This document shows positions 4,792-6,355 of a stretch of 6,355 nucleotides of DNA, one piece after another. The first letter of the stretch is position 1. The number at the start of each line of letters is the position of its first letter. The DNA lies in the NCBI GenBank assembly GCA_902773445.1, contig CACYEU010000056.1, forward strand, positions 1 through 6,355, in the 5' to 3' direction. The notes below the pieces were generated by a model. It did not search any database and was not told the origin of the DNA. It saw only the letters and a program-made list of their open reading frames with translations. The DNA comes from an uncultured Lachnospiraceae bacterium (GTDB taxonomy: Bacteria; Bacillota; Clostridia; Lachnospirales; Lachnospiraceae). A program made the translations under genes and the position numbers.

Positions 4792-5772
4792 TTATACTGC
4801 AACTGCCTGAGCGATCTTGTACATATCCTTTGACAGCGTCTTTGTCATTTTGGATGCCTCTTCGAAATCAAAGTCGACAAAATGGCCTTTCTGGTAGGCG
4901 ACCACGCGATTCTTCTTGCCCTCGAGCAGCAGTTCGATGGCCTTTGCGCCCATCATCGACGCCATGACACGGTCTCTGACTGTCGGGCTTCCGCCGCGCT
5001 GCAGATAGCCGAGGATCGACGCGCGGGCTTCCATGCCCGTCTCCTCTTCGATCTTCTTGGCAAGCTTGAGCGAATGGCCGACTCCCTCGGCGATCACGAT
5101 AATATAATGCTTCTTTCCGTATGTGCGCATCGCGCGGATATTGCCGATAATCCGGTCGACATCAATATCGCCGTCCTCGGGGATCAGAATCTCCTCCGCG
5201 CCGGACGCCATGCCGCTTTCAAGCGCGATGTAGCCGCTGCTGCGTCCCATGACTTCGATGATACTGCAGCGCTCGTGTGACGTTGATGTGTCGCGGATAA
5301 TATCGATCGCTTTCATTGCGGTGTTGACCGCGGTATCATATCCGATCGTATACTCGGTGCTCGCAATGTCAAGGTCGATCGTCGCAGGAACGCCGATCAC
5401 GTTGATGCCGAGCTGCGCGAGTGACAGCGCGCCGCGGTATGATCCGTCGCCGCCGATGACAACAAGCGCGTCAAGTCCGTGCTTTTCACAGATCTCAGCA
5501 GCAAGTTTCTGACCCGGTGCGGTCCTCATTCTCTCGCTTCTCGCAGTCTGAAGAACTGTGCCGCCGCGCTGGATGATGTCAGACACATCCCGGCTGTTCA
5601 TGCTGAACATGTCTTCTCTCAGCAATCCGTGATAACCGCGCCTGATGCCGACCATTTCCAGTCCGCTGTCAAGACCTGTCCTCACGACCGCGCGCACTGC
5701 CGCGTTCATGCCGGGAGCATCGCCGCCGCTGGTCAGTACACCGACTATCTTGATTTTCTTCTTTGCTGCCAT
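4792..5772 (-). CDS. pfkA: ATP-dependent 6-phosphofructokinase
   Basis: This enzyme phosphorylates fructose 6-phosphate to fructose 1,6-bisphosphate in glycolysis. From the ATG at 5772 it is 326 residues. Visible motifs are GVLTSGGDAPGMN (11-23), GGTVLQTAR (70-78), GGDGS (107-111), TIDLD (131-135, catalytic base D133), SHER (165-168), VMGR (174-177) and the LGYLQRGGSP block (254-263). G110 in GGDGS (E. coli G104) indicates ATP rather than pyrophosphate use. Relative to E. coli PfkA, three positions differ: A130 (G124), L134 (N128) and Y256 (H249, which contacts the substrate 6-phosphate). R168, R250 and R259 are kept. An upstream in-frame ATG at 5805 would overlap dnaE. AGGAGG at 5781-5786, 8 nt before 5772, decides the start. 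The dnaE stop TAA is 1 nt before the ATG. Confidence 0.95.
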   Translation of the reverse strand: MAAKKKIKIVGVLTSGGDAPGMNAAVRAVVRTGLDSGLEMVGIRRGYHGLLREDMFSMNSRDVSDIIQRGGTVLQTARSERMRTAPGQKLAAEICEKHGLDALVVIGGDGSYRGALSLAQLGINVIGVPATIDLDIASTEYTIGYDTAVNTAMKAIDIIRDTSTSHERCSIIEVMGRSSGYIALESGMASGAEEILIPEDGDIDVDRIIGNIRAMRTYGKKHYIIVIAEGVGHSLKLAKKIEEETGMEARASILGYLQRGGSPTVRDRVMASMMGAKAIELLLEGKKNRVVAYQKGHFVDFDFEEASKMTKTLSKDMYKIAQAVAV

Positions 5773-5773
5773 C

Positions 5774-6355
5774 TTACTTTCCTCCTTTGACTGCGATATT
5801 TTCATTTCCGAACCGCATCTTAAGCTCTTCGATCGTCCGTCCGTCGGCAGATATGCCGCCTTCCTTATCGAACCGTCTGGCCTTGCGGCCTTCGTTTATA
5901 TAGACAACCAGACAGTCATCACCCGGACGCCGGTTGATCATGTCGACCAGATATGGTTTTTGTGTATTGTAGCTTTCAATATTGTCGAGCCGCACCCACA
6001 ATTCACGGCTGTTTGTCTTCCGCATTGGCGAGACGCTCTCGCAGATCAGCTGGCTGTCCCGCTCATCGTCGGTCGAAACGCGGCCTTCGACCCAGACGAT
6101 CTCATCTTCCTGCAGCAATTCCCTGTAGCGCTCATAGCTTTTCGGGAAGACGATCACCTCAAATGTCCCGACCATGTCTTCGATGATGATATAAGCCATG
6201 ACCTGATTGTTCTTGGTGTACTTGATCCGGACGTCCGAGACGATCCCGCCGGTCAGCACGCGCTGTCCGTCATAGAGTCTGCCCTTTTCTTCACCGTTGT
6301 TCTCAAAATCAGTGCTCACCGCGCTGACGCGTCTCTTCCACTCTGCCGCATACTC
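5774..6355 (-). CDS. dnaE: DNA polymerase III alpha subunit, C-terminal part (partial)
   Basis: The gene enters from the right edge and only its last 193 codons are visible. The frame is open to the window end with no stop, so the true start lies outside; the GTG at 6319 is internal. The visible part holds an OB-fold module of the kind found near the C terminus of DnaE: a glycine-rich strand (RVLTGGIVSDV), then IKYTKNNQVMAYI, then the EDMVGTFEVIVFP block, the conserved core of this module. A short segment after it (about residues 110-193 of the visible part) matches no domain I can name. The codons for the last residues, KGGK, overlap the pfkA ribosome binding site, and the TAA stop ends 1 nt before the pfkA ATG, so translation of the two is probably coupled. 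The OB-fold alone could also suit other nucleic-acid proteins, but the layout and the pfkA neighbour favour DnaE. Confidence 0.88.
   Translation of the reverse strand, partial: EYAAEWKRRVSAVSTDFENNGEEKGRLYDGQRVLTGGIVSDVRIKYTKNNQVMAYIIIEDMVGTFEVIVFPKSYERYRELLQEDEIVWVEGRVSTDDERDSQLICESVSPMRKTNSRELWVRLDNIESYNTQKPYLVDMINRRPGDDCLVVYINEGRKARRFDKEGGISADGRTIEELKMRFGNENIAVKGGK

Noticed and set aside
5773..5805. The upstream ATG at 5805 as the pfkA start
   Set aside because: It would overlap dnaE by 32 bp and add an 11-residue extension not seen in the family. AGGAGG at 5781-5786 is correctly placed for the ATG at 5772.

Overview
The window looks like chromosomal DNA of a low-GC-lineage Gram-positive anaerobe, most likely a clostridial or Lachnospiraceae-type Firmicute. 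The evidence is AGGAGG-type ribosome binding sites before most genes, near-consensus SigA promoters, a dnaE-pfkA gene pair typical of Firmicutes, a tRNA with no encoded CCA, and DnaE/PfkA sequences of clostridial character. Coding DNA is of middling GC, while several spacers are strongly AT-rich. The genus cannot be named from this sequence.

Layout. (1) Positions 1-300 hold no convincing gene. They contain a degenerate repeat with an exact 61-bp period at the left edge and a short 14-bp-period repeat just before the next gene. (2) 301-1083 (+) encodes a 260-residue protein with a C-terminal PD-(D/E)XK-like nuclease core. It ends at a strong bidirectional terminator (1130-1164). (3) On the minus strand, arcC (carbamate kinase, 3158-2217) is followed by pyrB (aspartate carbamoyltransferase, 2148-1210), behind a near-consensus promoter at 3219-3246. 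(4) Divergent from arcC is tRNA-Leu(UAG) (3329-3409), with a strong extended -10 promoter. It is followed by a membrane-anchored 146-residue protein of unknown function (3507-3947). (5) On the minus strand from the right edge runs a tight dnaE (3' end only)-pfkA-murI operon, converging on the unknown gene with only 11 bp between the stops.

How the genes fit together. ArcC and PyrB share carbamoyl phosphate: ArcC interconverts it with ATP and carbamate, and PyrB commits it to pyrimidine synthesis. No arginine deiminase genes or pyrI are present here. The dnaE-pfkA-murI run mixes replication, glycolysis and cell-wall precursor supply, as is common for housekeeping operons in this group.

Most of the window is ordinary housekeeping DNA, and I do not see a convincing new multi-gene system. 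The points most worth a second look are the 61-bp-period array at the left edge beside a nuclease-like gene, the GC-rich hairpin found both inside that gene and downstream of it, the isolated arcC-pyrB pair with a repeat-bearing leader, and the unusual PfkA active-site residues.
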